From: Rivularia sp. T60_A2020_040
GTDB lineage: Bacteria; Cyanobacteriota; Cyanobacteriia; Cyanobacteriales; Nostocaceae
Reading direction: 5' to 3'
DNA: 64,000 nucleotides
NCBI GenBank assembly: GCA_015272215.1
Contig: JACYMD010000070.1
Coordinates: 121,111 to 185,110 of the forward strand
Numbering within the stretch: the first letter of the stretch is position 1; the number at the start of each line of letters is the position of its first letter. Position numbers and translations under genes: made by a program. Positions 8,697-17,339 of the stretch are shown here, piece after piece. Under the pieces are notes generated by a model, which was given only the letters and a program-made list of their open reading frames with translations, ran no database searches and was not told the origin of the DNA.

Positions 8697-8725
8697 AATC
8701 TCCGTCTTTGGGCGGAGATTTTTTA
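8697..8725 (+). terminator. psbD terminator
   Basis: AATCTCCG (8697-8704) pairs with CGGAGATT (8713-8720) around an 8-base loop and is followed by a run of T. It shows that psbD is transcribed without psbC. Confidence 0.85.
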
Positions 8726-8892
8726 TTTAATTACCGCAAACAAAACAGATCGATTTTTTTGGAGGGGGCTTGGGGGACGGTTGCGTCCCTCAATCAGGGG
8801 TTTGGGGGAGAATCCCCCAAGTCTTGGTTCTCAATAAATTGATTGACGGACAACCTTAACTAAATTGTATTGCCTGATAAATCGATAAAACA

Positions 8893-8922
8893 ATCCAAAA
8901 TCCAAAATCCAAAATCCAAAAT
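8893..8922. repeat. Tandem heptamer AATCCAA x4
   Basis: Four copies of a 7-mer read AATCCAAAATCCAAAATCCA and onward. It is a short tandem repeat of the type scattered through this window, lying just upstream of the structured transcription unit. Confidence 0.7.
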
Positions 8923-9046
8923 TGATAGATTATTGACCATATTCCCGATAAGATGTGTTATATTAAAACCAACATACAAAGAAAGAGCATTTTGCTTAAT
9001 CTTGTTTGAGATTAAAAGCCACTTAGGCAACAAGGAGGTGATGCCC

Positions 9047-9118
9047 ATGATAGAAAGTAGTATACGCATGGGTCATCAAGTTGCAGCAAACCGGCTGTGC
9101 GCCGGAGCTGTTCTCTAG
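9047..9118 (+). CDS. 23-residue small protein or leader peptide
   Basis: The ORF starts M-I-E-S-S-I-R-M-G-H and ends L-C-A-G-A-V-L. Its support is the strongest ribosome binding site in the window, AAGGAGGTGA ending six bases before the ATG at 9047 (a second in-frame ATG at 9041 lies inside the site). The ATG is inside a hairpin, so translation would depend on RNA folding. The peptide has no membrane segment and I recognise no family. It may be a functional small protein, a regulatory leader peptide, or an accidental ORF on a structured RNA. The next gene is 970 bp away beyond a terminator, so it does not lead directly into another cistron. Confidence 0.5.
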   Translation: MIESSIRMGHQVAANRLCAGAVL

Positions 9119-9219
9119 GAGTTAGGCTTAGTTTTTTTTAAAGACTAGTTTAACTTAAGCGACAAGGCTGAACTGGAGTTTCTTCCGGCAGTCAGGTTGC
9201 AACTTGAAGACCCGCTAGA

Positions 9220-9266
9220 CCGCCCTTAGATTAAGTCAACCGACTTAACTAAGGGCGGATAGTTTT
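9220..9266 (+). terminator. Strong terminator of the structured RNA unit
   Basis: CCGCCCTTAG (9220-9229) pairs with CTAAGGGCGG (9249-9258). Inside it TTAAGTC pairs with GACTTAA around the tetraloop AACC, giving 17 pairs with one bulge. ATAG and then a T-run follow. Confidence 0.92.
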
Positions 9267-9369
9267 TTATGGGGGTTGTAAGTGTTTTTTATAATTGCAA
9301 ATTATTTCTTAACCCTTCGTTTTCGATTAATCTAATTAATACTCCCGGACCGGCGGAAGATTACTAATT

Positions 9370-9515
9370 AAAAAACCCTTCTAGACGCAGAGAACACAGC
9401 GGAAAGTGCGGTCTTGGGGGTATCCCACATGAGCAACTTTTCAAGAGAGAGGAAAGAGGTAGAAAGAGATGAACCGCACCCTCCATGGGTGAAAGGTAAT
9501 TTTAGAGCGGTTCGG
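9370..9515. repeat. Dispersed repeat (copy B), inverted relative to 3460-3580
   Basis: Read on the minus strand it shows TTACCTTTCACCC, GGGTGCGGTTCATCT and TCTGCGTCTAGAAGGG in the same order as copy A, but about 60 bp of unique sequence (including CATGTGGGATACC) lies between the last two blocks. Confidence 0.7.
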
Positions 9516-10011
9516 GGGAGTAAGATAAATTATCTAGACCCTGACAACCCCTAGATAGATACCGCAATAAATATTAATCAAAATTAATCATAAATATTAA
9601 TTTTTCCTTAAATAAAATACAAATCAAAATACTCCAATTCCACAGAGCGTTGCAATTTCGCAAAAAGCTCCTAGTTTGAAAGGTTTAATCACTTACTTTT
9701 CTATGAAGTTTTCAATAATTTCAAGGTTGACTTGAAGCTTAGTAATCAACATACTGTAAATAGAGATAAATAAGGCTCTAACGAGAGAACTAAAAACTCT
9801 TACCATCTATTTACTCTGTTTACTTTCAATGTGTGATAGTTAACAATCTGACCATATATTGCTTTATGTTTCACTTGTCTTATAATTAAAGACTATAGAG
9901 GATGGGTTTTTGCATAAGTTAATTACATGATTCTTTACTTAGATTTAATCGTTTCTTAGCTTAGCAAAAACTAGAATTGTGTATGGGGTCACTATGCCTC
10001 ATTTAGAAGTT

Positions 10012-10032
10012 CCACTCTCAGAGTGGGTTTTT
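10012..10032 (+). promoter_or_regulatory. Terminator-like hairpin in the porin leader
   Basis: CCACTC, loop TCA, and GAGTGG are followed by GTTTTT, 57 bp before the porin ATG. It could attenuate transcription into the porin gene or end an upstream short RNA. Confidence 0.5.
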
Positions 10033-10088
10033 AAGAAAATTTGCAGCAAAGTAAATTATTCGTGCAAGGTGTGAGGAGAATAGGAAGA

Positions 10089-11918
10089 ATGTCTAATATA
10101 TTGTGGAAATACTTGGCTTTGAGTCCCGCAGTTTTCGGAGCAACATTGTTAGTTTCAACAACTGCGATCGCGGCTTCTAAGACTGCTGAATCTGAGGTTG
10201 TGATTGGTGGAGTTTCTCAAGCAGAGAAAATAGAAACTCAAGCACCATCAGTCTTTTCAGCTTCGGTAGATTCCCAAGCAACACAAACGCTGGCTCAAGC
10301 TCAACAAACTGAAGTCAACGTTTTAGAAGAAGTAACTAAATACGGTAGCGAAGGACAAGAAAATGGAAGTCAGTCCCAAGTAACTTCCGTTTCGCAATTT
10401 TCAGATGTACAGCCAACCGATTGGGCTTTCCAAGCATTGCAATCATTGGTTGAGCGTTATGGCTGTATAGCAGGTTATCCTAACGGAACCTATCGTGGAA
10501 ACCGGGCTTTAACTCGTTATGAATTTGCCGCAGGCTTGAACGCTTGTTTGGACAGAGTTAATGAATTGATTGCAACAGCGACTGCTGACATTGTTACCAA
10601 AGAAGATTTGGCAACTTTGCAGCGCTTACAAGAAGAATTTTCTGCTGAATTAGCAACTTTGCGCGGACGAGTAGATGCTTTAGAAGCCCGTACTGCCGAA
10701 TTGGAATCAAATCAATTCTCCACAACAACTAAGCTTGCTGGTGAAGCGATTTTTGCTTTAACTGACGCTTTTGGCGATAACGTAGATAACCGCAACAACA
10801 CCGTCTTCCAAAACAGAATTCGCTTGGACTTGCAAACTAGCTTCACGGGTAAAGATATGTTGCATACCCGTTTGGCTACTGGTAACGCAGTACGTTTGAA
10901 TACTGGTACCGATGTAGATGGTGATGGAGTTGCCGATGCTAATGATCTTAACGGTGAAGGCTTCCAAACCTTTAATTTAACTGGTGATGCTAGTAACAGC
11001 AACGATGTTAAATTAGACTGGTTGGCTTACTATACCAATCTTGGTCCGGCTCAACTTTATATTGCTGCTACCGGCGGTATTCATAGCGATTATGCTGCTA
11101 CCGTTAACCCTTACTTTGAGGATTATGATGGTGGCAACGGTGCGTTGTCTACTTTTGCTTCGGAAAGTCCCATCTATCGAATCGGTGGTGGTGCTGGTGC
11201 AGCGTTAAATATCAAGTTTGGTGAAGGTAGCAGTATTCTTCGTCCCAGTTCATTAACTGTTGGTTACTTAGCTTCGGAACCTAATGATCCTTCCCTTGGT
11301 GCAGGCATATTCAACGGTAACTACGCTGCACTCGGACAGTTGAACTTTAACGTTAGTAACCGTATCGGATTAGCAGCAACTTATGTCCACGGTTATCACG
11401 GTGCTGGTAGTAACTTATTCGATGCTGGTGGATTTGCAGGTACAACGACAAATGCAGCTGGTCAAACTGGTTTCCTTCCTGTAGTCGGTACTACTCAGGC
11501 AAATAGACTAGATAACCCATCTTCGAGTAACTCCTACGGCTTAGCTGCTGCAATCAGACCTAGCGACAAATTCTCAGTCAGTGGTTTTGTTTCTTACCAT
11601 GATGTTACCGGATTTGGCGCTGGTGATGACTATGAAGCTTGGAGTTGGGGTGCTGGTATCGCATTACCTGACTTCGGTGGAAGAGGAAATGTTTTGGGTA
11701 TCTTTGGAGGCGCTCAACCCTATTCTTTGAATAGAGCTTTAGCTACTGATGGTCGTAATGATGCTGATGTACCTTACCACATCGAAGGATTTTATAAGTA
11801 TCGCGTAAACGATAACGTTTCTATTACACCCGGCGTTATTTATCAGACTTCTTCTGGACAAAATAGCGACAGCGAAGATGTATTCATTGGTACTCTCAGA
11901 ACAACCTTTACATTCTAG
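10089..11918 (+). CDS. SLH-domain outer-membrane porin (cyanobacterial SomA/iron-uptake porin family)
   Basis: A 609-residue outer-membrane channel for small solutes or inorganic ions. A signal peptide ends near A-I-A-A-S. An SLH domain at roughly 100-160 (F-S-D-V-Q-P-T-D-W-A-F through A-L-T-R-Y-E-F-A-A-G-L) anchors it to the cell wall. A short coiled coil (L-A-T-L-R-G-R-V-D-A-L-E-A-R) follows, and then an OprB-like beta-barrel ending in Phe (T-F-T-F). I chose the ATG at 10089 because GAGGAGAATAGGAAG lies directly before it; an upstream in-frame TTG at 10041 would add 16 residues in front of the signal peptide. The gene is monocistronic, with its own terminator. Confidence 0.93.
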   Translation: MSNILWKYLALSPAVFGATLLVSTTAIAASKTAESEVVIGGVSQAEKIETQAPSVFSASVDSQATQTLAQAQQTEVNVLEEVTKYGSEGQENGSQSQVTSVSQFSDVQPTDWAFQALQSLVERYGCIAGYPNGTYRGNRALTRYEFAAGLNACLDRVNELIATATADIVTKEDLATLQRLQEEFSAELATLRGRVDALEARTAELESNQFSTTTKLAGEAIFALTDAFGDNVDNRNNTVFQNRIRLDLQTSFTGKDMLHTRLATGNAVRLNTGTDVDGDGVADANDLNGEGFQTFNLTGDASNSNDVKLDWLAYYTNLGPAQLYIAATGGIHSDYAATVNPYFEDYDGGNGALSTFASESPIYRIGGGAGAALNIKFGEGSSILRPSSLTVGYLASEPNDPSLGAGIFNGNYAALGQLNFNVSNRIGLAATYVHGYHGAGSNLFDAGGFAGTTTNAAGQTGFLPVVGTTQANRLDNPSSSNSYGLAAAIRPSDKFSVSGFVSYHDVTGFGAGDDYEAWSWGAGIALPDFGGRGNVLGIFGGAQPYSLNRALATDGRNDADVPYHIEGFYKYRVNDNVSITPGVIYQTSSGQNSDSEDVFIGTLRTTFTF

Positions 11919-11958
11919 AGAACTTTAGAGAACTAAAGAAAATCTAAGAGTTTGATAT

Positions 11959-11998
11959 AAATTGCTCTCCGTTAATCAATGGGGAGCAATTTATTTGT
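11959..11998 (+). terminator. Porin terminator
   Basis: AAATTGCTCTCC (11959-11970) pairs with GGGGAGCAATTT (11981-11992) with one G-U pair, and is followed by ATTTGTT. Confidence 0.85.
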
Positions 11999-12117
11999 TG
12001 AGGAATAAACAGTAAACCCCAGTGGATAACCGGAGTATAATACAGAAGTTATGAGTTAAGAGTTAAGTAGTTAAGCCTTCATTATTTATATAACTACCAC
12101 TCAGTTATAAAACTATT

Positions 12118-12151
12118 CCCAATTCCCAATTCCCAATTCCCAATTCCCAAT
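12118..12151. repeat. Tandem heptamer AATTCCC x4-5
   Basis: A run of CCCAATT units in tandem, upstream of cysK. It is a typical Nostocales short tandem repeat and is not coding. Confidence 0.8.
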
Positions 12152-12204
12152 TTAGTTTAATTACCAATTATAATTTTCAAATTAAATATAAATTATCAAC
12201 AAAA

Positions 12205-13167
12205 ATGCATATTGCCCGTAATATCACAGAAATTGTTGGTCATACTCCTTTAGTGCAGTTAAATCGGATTCCCCAAGCAGAGGGTTGTTTGGCGAACATT
12301 GTAATCAAGTTAGAAAGCATGAATCCTTCTGCATCGGTAAAAGATCGAATCGCTACTAGTATGATTAATGCCGCAGAAGCAGAAGGCTTGATTATTCCTG
12401 GGAAAACACTGTTAGTGGAGCCGACTTCTGGCAATACAGGAATAGCCTTAGCGATGGTAGCAGCTGCTAAAGGCTATCAATTGGTATTAACAATGCCAGA
12501 TACTATGAGTTGCGAACGACGAGCAATGTTACGAGCTTATGGAGCAGAATTACAATTAACGCCGGGAATCGAAGGCATGAATGGAGCAATTCGGCAAGCA
12601 CAAAAAATTGTTGATACTACTCCTCACACGTATATGCTTCAACAATTTCGTAACCCGGCAAATGCGAGAATACACGTAGAGTCTACAGCAGAAGAAATAT
12701 GGCAGGATACAGATGGACAAGTGGATATGATTGTTGCTGGTGTAGGAACTGGCGGAACAATTACGGGTATAAGCGAAGTCATAAAGATACGTAAGCCTAA
12801 TTTTCAGGCGATCGCCGTTGAACCAGCTTCCAGTCCAATATTATCTGGAGGAAGACCAGGGCTCCACAAAATCCAGGGAATTGGAGCGGGGTTTGTGCCT
12901 CAAATATTGAAGGTGGAATTGATTGACGAAGTGATTACGGTAACAGACAGTGAAGCGATAAGTTACGGGCGACGGTTGGCTAGAGAAGAAGGGTTATTGT
13001 CGGGGATTTCCACTGGTGCGGCTCTGTGTGCAGCAGTTCGTGTTGCTAAACGTCAAGAAAATAAAGGACGCTTAATTGTGTTAATTCAGCCTAGTTTTGG
13101 GGAAAGATACTTAAGTACCCCACTGTTCCAAGATTTAGAGGTGAAGTCAGTTAGTAATATCAACTAA
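12205..13167 (+). CDS. cysK: Cysteine synthase A (O-acetylserine sulfhydrylase)
   Basis: The cytoplasmic PLP enzyme that joins sulfide to O-acetylserine, giving cysteine. It has 320 residues, a normal length. The PLP lysine is in S-V-K-D-R-I-A (Lys46), the substrate loop is [10 protein letters not shown], and the phosphate loop is [10 protein letters not shown]. The C-terminal region has [10 protein letters not shown]-domain gene begins 14 bp after the stop, so the two are probably one transcript. A cyanobacterium may carry more than one cysK paralogue, so the in vivo share of this copy is unknown. Confidence 0.95.
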   Translation: MHIARNITEIVGHTPLVQLNRIPQAEGCLANIVIKLESMNPSASVKDRIATSMINAAEAEGLIIPGKTLLVEPTSGNTGIALAMVAAAKGYQLVLTMPDTMSCERRAMLRAYGAELQLTPGIEGMNGAIRQAQKIVDTTPHTYMLQQFRNPANARIHVESTAEEIWQDTDGQVDMIVAGVGTGGTITGISEVIKIRKPNFQAIAVEPASSPILSGGRPGLHKIQGIGAGFVPQILKVELIDEVITVTDSEAISYGRRLAREEGLLSGISTGAALCAAVRVAKRQENKGRLIVLIQPSFGERYLSTPLFQDLEVKSVSNIN

Positions 13168-13181
13168 CGAACAATTGAAGA

Positions 13182-13880
13182 ATGGCACAATCCAATCACT
13201 ACGAGACTCTTAATGTTAATAGTAATGCCAGTCAAGCGGAGATCAAACAAGCTTATCGCCGCTTGGTAAAGTTGTTTCATCCCGACGTTAATCAAGAAAT
13301 CACAGATAGTGAGCAAATCATCCGTATTAATGCTGCTTATGAAGTTTTGAGTGATACTCATAAACGACAATCTTACGACAGACAGCTACATTATAGTTTT
13401 GAAAAATCCCATAGTAAAAAACAGCAACGAACTCAAACAGCACAACAGCAATACAAAAAGAGACGTAAGACGGGACGATATGTTGACGAGCAGATTGAGG
13501 AGTGGTTACGATCGGTATATCAGCCGGTTAATAGTTTTGTGTGCAATATTCTTGATTCTTTAGAAGAGCAAATTGATAAATTAGCCGCAGATCCTTTTGA
13601 CGATAAGTTATTAGAAGATTTTCAAGACTATTTACAAAGTTGTACAGAACAACTCAAGCAAGCACAAACTAGTTTTCGTTCTTTACCCAATCCCCCTAGT
13701 TTAGCTAGAGCTGCGGCTCACCTTTACTATACTTTGAATCAAATTAGTGATGCCTTGGGAGAAATGAAATATTTTCCTCTCAACTACGATGAAAGTTACT
13801 TACACACAGGACAAGAAATGTTTCGTATTGCAACACAACTATATGACGAAGCACAAGATTCTATGGGTGCTTATAAATAA
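13182..13880 (+). CDS. J-domain (DnaJ-like) protein, type III
   Basis: A 232-residue co-chaperone-like protein. Residues 1-68 form a J domain with the H-P-D tripeptide at 33-35 (L-F-H-P-D-V-N) and the final helix K-R-Q-S-Y-D-R, so it should stimulate the ATPase of a DnaK. It lacks the Gly/Phe and zinc-finger regions of true DnaJ. The rest is an unrelated, charged, probably helical domain specific to cyanobacteria. It follows cysK by 14 bp, which suggests co-transcription; any functional link to cysteine synthesis is unknown. Confidence 0.9.
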   Translation: MAQSNHYETLNVNSNASQAEIKQAYRRLVKLFHPDVNQEITDSEQIIRINAAYEVLSDTHKRQSYDRQLHYSFEKSHSKKQQRTQTAQQQYKKRRKTGRYVDEQIEEWLRSVYQPVNSFVCNILDSLEEQIDKLAADPFDDKLLEDFQDYLQSCTEQLKQAQTSFRSLPNPPSLARAAAHLYYTLNQISDALGEMKYFPLNYDESYLHTGQEMFRIATQLYDEAQDSMGAYK

Positions 13881-14386
13881 AGCATGAAATATTAGTTAGA
13901 TAAATATAAATATACTGTAATTATTTTATTTGCTTTATAGTTACATCTTGAGATAATATTATACTTCTTCCGCAAATATACAAGTATAAAATAGGACTAA
14001 CTTGATTTTAGGCGCTTGCTGTAAATAGATACTTATAAAATTAGCTTGGTTTTTGATCAGATAGTTAGTTTTTAACCAAATAAATAAATATTTATGGAAA
14101 ATATAAAATTATCGGTTGAGTTTAGATTAAGTTACTTTACTTATAATCATTATTATGAAAAAAGTATGTTTGAAATGTGCATTAATCTTAGTAACCAATT
14201 AGATTGTATATCTGAAATTATATAAACTTGAGATTTGACTGAAATCCTTTAATTTTTTACATCAATCTTGTATAAAAGGTAAACCAAATAAAACTCATTT
14301 CAATTACGAAGTTGTTGGAGGTAAACTGATGAATTTGCTGAAGTAGGGATTTTCAAATTAAGTCAAACAATTTATTAAACTTCAAT
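13881..14386. other. AT-rich intergenic region
   Basis: The 506 bp hold no terminator, RNA gene or repeat that I can support. A 43-codon ORF at 14094-14225 has no ribosome binding site and is not called. Confidence 0.5.
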
Positions 14387-15607
14387 ATGATGGAAGTACA
14401 AGAAAACCTAATTTTAATTGTTGATGATAAAAGTCATAACATCGAACTTTTGTTTCATGTAATGCAAATACACGGACATCGAGTTTTAGTTGCTAACAGC
14501 GGTGAAAGTGCATTACAAAAACTGGAAATTGTCTCTCCCGACTTAATTTTATTAGATATTATGATGCCAGGAATGGATGGATTTGAAACTTGTCGGCGGT
14601 TAAAAGCTGATGATAAAAATAAAGATATCCCAGTGATTTTTATGACTGCTCTCACAAATACCGCAGATAAAATCAAAGGATTTAAACTGGGAGCAGTTGA
14701 TTATATTACTAAGCCATTTCAACAGGAAGAAGTACTAGCGCGGGTAAATGTACAGCTAAAACTACGAAATTTGAATCGTCAATTGCAACAATATCAATTT
14801 CAATTAATGCAGACGGAAAAAATTTCATCTTTGGGACAATTAGTTGCTGGTGTAGCCCATGAAGTCAATAATCCTGTCAGTTTTATTGCCGGTAATTTAG
14901 AACATACTAATAATTATCTTGAAGACTTAATTAGTTTATTGTATCTTTATCAAAAGCATTTATCTAATCCCCCAGAAGAAATTAGGCAAAAGATTGTCGC
15001 AATTGATTTAGATTTTTTATTAGAAGATTTACCCAAAATGATTGCTTCAATGAATCTGGGTATTGAGCGAATCAACAACATTATGCAATCGCTACGTAAG
15101 TTTTCACGTAAAGACGCAACACAGAAAAAAACTACCGATATTCATCAAGGTATTGATACAACTTTGATGATTTTGTCTCATCGATTGAAAGCTAACGAAT
15201 TTCGTCCTCAGATTGAAGTTATCAAAGAATACGGTAATTTACCCGAAGTTAATTGTTATTCAGGACAACTCAATCAGGTATTTATGAATTTACTCTCGAA
15301 TGCTATTGATGTATTTGATGAAAAAGTAGAAGCAAGTAAAGATCAGGTTCATTTAATACGTATTAGTACAGGATTAATAGATTCTAATACTGTAGAAATA
15401 ATCATTGCTGATAACGGTTGTGGAATGTCGGAAGAAGTGCGAAAAAAGTTATTTGATGCTTACTTTACAACCAAACCAGAAGGTAAAGGTACTGGTTTAG
15501 GGCTTTCAATTAGTTATCAGATTATTACAGAAATTCATGGTGGAACTTTGGAATGTTTTTCTTGTGAAGGTGAAGGCACCAAGTTTGTAATTCATATTCC
15601 TATGTAA
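14387..15607 (+). CDS. Response regulator-histidine kinase fusion (REC-HisKA-HATPase)
   Basis: A cytoplasmic signalling protein of 406 residues. An N-terminal receiver domain (1-122) has the acidic pair at 13-14, the phospho-Asp57 in L-L-D-I-M-M-P-G-M-D-G and Lys109. A linker helix leads to a kinase with H-box G-V-A-H-E-V-N-N-P (His158), N-box in F-M-N-L-L-S-N-A-I-D, and G boxes D-N-G-C-G-M and G-K-G-T-G-L-G-L. There is no sensor or membrane domain, so the input is probably phosphorylation from another kinase. The start may be either of two adjacent ATG codons (14387 or 14390). Confidence 0.93.
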   Translation: MMEVQENLILIVDDKSHNIELLFHVMQIHGHRVLVANSGESALQKLEIVSPDLILLDIMMPGMDGFETCRRLKADDKNKDIPVIFMTALTNTADKIKGFKLGAVDYITKPFQQEEVLARVNVQLKLRNLNRQLQQYQFQLMQTEKISSLGQLVAGVAHEVNNPVSFIAGNLEHTNNYLEDLISLLYLYQKHLSNPPEEIRQKIVAIDLDFLLEDLPKMIASMNLGIERINNIMQSLRKFSRKDATQKKTTDIHQGIDTTLMILSHRLKANEFRPQIEVIKEYGNLPEVNCYSGQLNQVFMNLLSNAIDVFDEKVEASKDQVHLIRISTGLIDSNTVEIIIADNGCGMSEEVRKKLFDAYFTTKPEGKGTGLGLSISYQIITEIHGGTLECFSCEGEGTKFVIHIPM

Positions 15608-15805
15608 TAGTTTTATTTTATTGTTTTCGTTATTTCTTAAATTATTTAGTTTAAATAGGATTGCAGAAATTTTCAAACTTCAAAGGATTTGCTTTGCGAG
15701 TGAATTAGTATGATTTATGGAAGCTAATGCATTTAGTACAAAAATTAGTTTATCCTGGAAGCAGTGAAAGGTTAAGAAATTTTAAGTTCTGTTTTCTAGA
15801 CACTC

Positions 15806-16678
15806 ATGGAATGCATTGTAAATCGCCGCGCTCAATTTTCGGCAAGTCATCGGTATTGGTTTCCGGAGCTAAGCGAAGCAGAGAATATTGAAAAATTTGG
15901 TGCTTGTGCTAATTTTCCTGGGCACGGACACAACTATGTTTTATTTGTCTCTCTTCAAGGGGAGTTAGACGAATATGGGATGGTACTTAATTTGTCCAAC
16001 GTCAAACAGGTAATTAAACGGGAAGTTACCAGTCAATTGGACTTTTCGTATCTTAATGATGCATGGGAAGAGTTTCAAGAAACTTTACCGACAACTGAAA
16101 ATATTGCAAGAGTTATCTACAAACGGTTATCACCTTACTTACCTGTAACTCGCGTGCAGTTATTTGAACATCCTCAACTTTGGGCAGATTATATGGGAAA
16201 TTCAATGGAAGCTTATCTGACTGTAAGTACTCACTTTAGCGCTGCTCATCGGTTAGCGAGTCCGAAACTGAGTAATGAAGAAAACTTGGAGATTTACGGA
16301 AAATGCGCTCGTCCCCATGGACATGGACACAATTACCATTTAGAAATTACCGTCAAAGGTGAAATTGCAGAGCGTACAGGTATGTTAGTTGATTTAGGAG
16401 CTTTAAATCAAGTTATAGATGATTATGTACTTGAACCATTCGACCATACTTTTCTCAATAAGGATATCGCTTATTTTGCGGAAATAGTTCCTACCGCAGA
16501 AAATATCGCGCTTTATATCAGCAATATATTACACCAACCGATTGCAGAATTAGGAGCAACGCTTTATAAGGTTAAACTGATTGAAAGCCCGAATAATTCC
16601 TGCGAAATTTATTGTACTAATCAAAAATCTAACTCCAGTATGATGACACAAGATGAACCTGTTTTAGTCAGATTGTAA
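15806..16678 (+). CDS. Tandem 6-pyruvoyl/6-carboxy-tetrahydropterin synthase-like protein
   Basis: Two PTPS/QueD domains are fused in 290 residues. These enzymes convert dihydroneopterin triphosphate to pterins or to the queuosine precursor. Domain 1 (about 1-128) has zinc ligands His15, His40 and His42 and Cys34, but its catalytic pair reads Asp79-Phe80 in L-D-F-S-Y-L-N instead of D-H. Domain 2 (about 135-275) has His148, His173, His175, Cys167 and an intact F-D-H-T-F-L-N (Asp213-His214). By family knowledge, domain 2 should be active and domain 1 impaired. The role may be in cyanobacterial pterin (glycoside) synthesis or queuosine; the sequence alone does not decide. Confidence 0.9.
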   Translation: MECIVNRRAQFSASHRYWFPELSEAENIEKFGACANFPGHGHNYVLFVSLQGELDEYGMVLNLSNVKQVIKREVTSQLDFSYLNDAWEEFQETLPTTENIARVIYKRLSPYLPVTRVQLFEHPQLWADYMGNSMEAYLTVSTHFSAAHRLASPKLSNEENLEIYGKCARPHGHGHNYHLEITVKGEIAERTGMLVDLGALNQVIDDYVLEPFDHTFLNKDIAYFAEIVPTAENIALYISNILHQPIAELGATLYKVKLIESPNNSCEIYCTNQKSNSSMMTQDEPVLVRL

Positions 16679-16775
16679 ACCACTTGTTTTTTCACTCGGT
16701 ACTCCTTAAAGAAAGGTTTTAACGGCTTTTCTTAATCAATCTATTTACACAAACAGATAGTTAATTTTTACATCC

Positions 16776-16822
16776 AACTCTAAGATTTTTTGGGAATAAA
16801 AAAATCTTAGGGTTATTTTTTA
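16776..16822 (+). terminator. Terminator downstream of the PTPS-like gene
   Basis: AACTCTAAGATTTTTT (16776-16791) pairs with AAAAAATCTTAGGGTT (16799-16814), followed by ATTTTTTAA. It lies about 100 bp past the stop codon. Confidence 0.75.
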
Positions 16823-17339
16823 ATTGCATTTGTCAAACAATAACAAACTCTTGACGATACATTATCCAATTATTCTGTTAAATACAATACATTTAAATTA
16901 TTTGTAGAGGCATATTTCTCTTTTCTATGATTTAAAATATTTGTTGATTTTGATTTTGATTTTTAAAATATAAAATATCTACCTAAATATATACCTTTAG
17001 ATACTATTCGTGCATGAATTTAATATCTAAGATATTATCAATTTATTCATAATTAGCTTAGTATAACATTAAACAACTGCATCCCTTTCGGAGGAACTAT
17101 AACGTTAGCATAGCGTCTATTAAAGGGAAATAGCATTTACCTTTATGTGCGGTTGAACACAACATCTTCAGGAATACATCTTAATTATCTGTCAATCAAC
17201 TTCTAATTAAAGTTTATCGCGTCTAACTTTACAAAAGCCGCATCTTTAAACATATCCAAGTAGTGACCGATAATCAAGATTAGTTCTTTTTGCAATTGAT
17301 ATTCGGTTATTCGCTATTAAAAATATTAGGAAAAATATT
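16823..17339. other. Intergenic region upstream of a glycosyltransferase gene
   Basis: AT-rich DNA without a credible ORF. AAAGGGAAATAG and ATTTACCTTT near 17125-17145 could fold weakly. Nothing more can be supported. Confidence 0.45.

Larger units (their letters stand above)
8965..9268 (+). ncRNA. Candidate structured RNA / autonomous leader with two alternative folds
   Basis: No known RNA family is recognised. A perfect ribosome binding site (AAGGAGGTGA, 9032-9041) precedes a 23-codon ORF. Bases 9039-9049, which cover the 3' part of that site and the ATG, pair with 9067-9078 (11 pairs, one bulged base). The same 3' arm, as 9070-9085, can instead pair with 9198-9213 (15 of 16 positions), which would free the start. 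A small hairpin CCGGC-TGTGC-GCCGG lies at 9091-9105. The unit ends with a terminator at 9220-9266. A TTGACC at 8933 and TATATT at 8959 may be a promoter, though with a long 20-base spacer. The 5' end is therefore approximate. Confidence 0.55.
9267..10088. other. Long intergenic region upstream of the porin gene
   Basis: It has no credible ORF. It contains an inverted copy of the 3460-3580 repeat at about 9370-9515. A possible hairpin pairs GTTTTTGCATAAG (9906-9918) with CTTAGCAAAAAC (9959-9970). A terminator-like hairpin lies at 10012-10032. The last part is probably the untranslated leader of the porin mRNA. Confidence 0.6.

Noticed and set aside
8965..9268. tmRNA, RNase P RNA, SRP RNA or 6S RNA as identity for the structured unit
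   Set aside because: No tRNA-like ends, no tag sequence of the A-N-N type, no conserved RNase P core and no SRP tetraloop helix were seen; 6S RNA could not be fully excluded by eye.
14094..14225. 43-codon ORF upstream of the REC-kinase gene
   Set aside because: No Shine-Dalgarno sequence and ordinary AT-rich composition.
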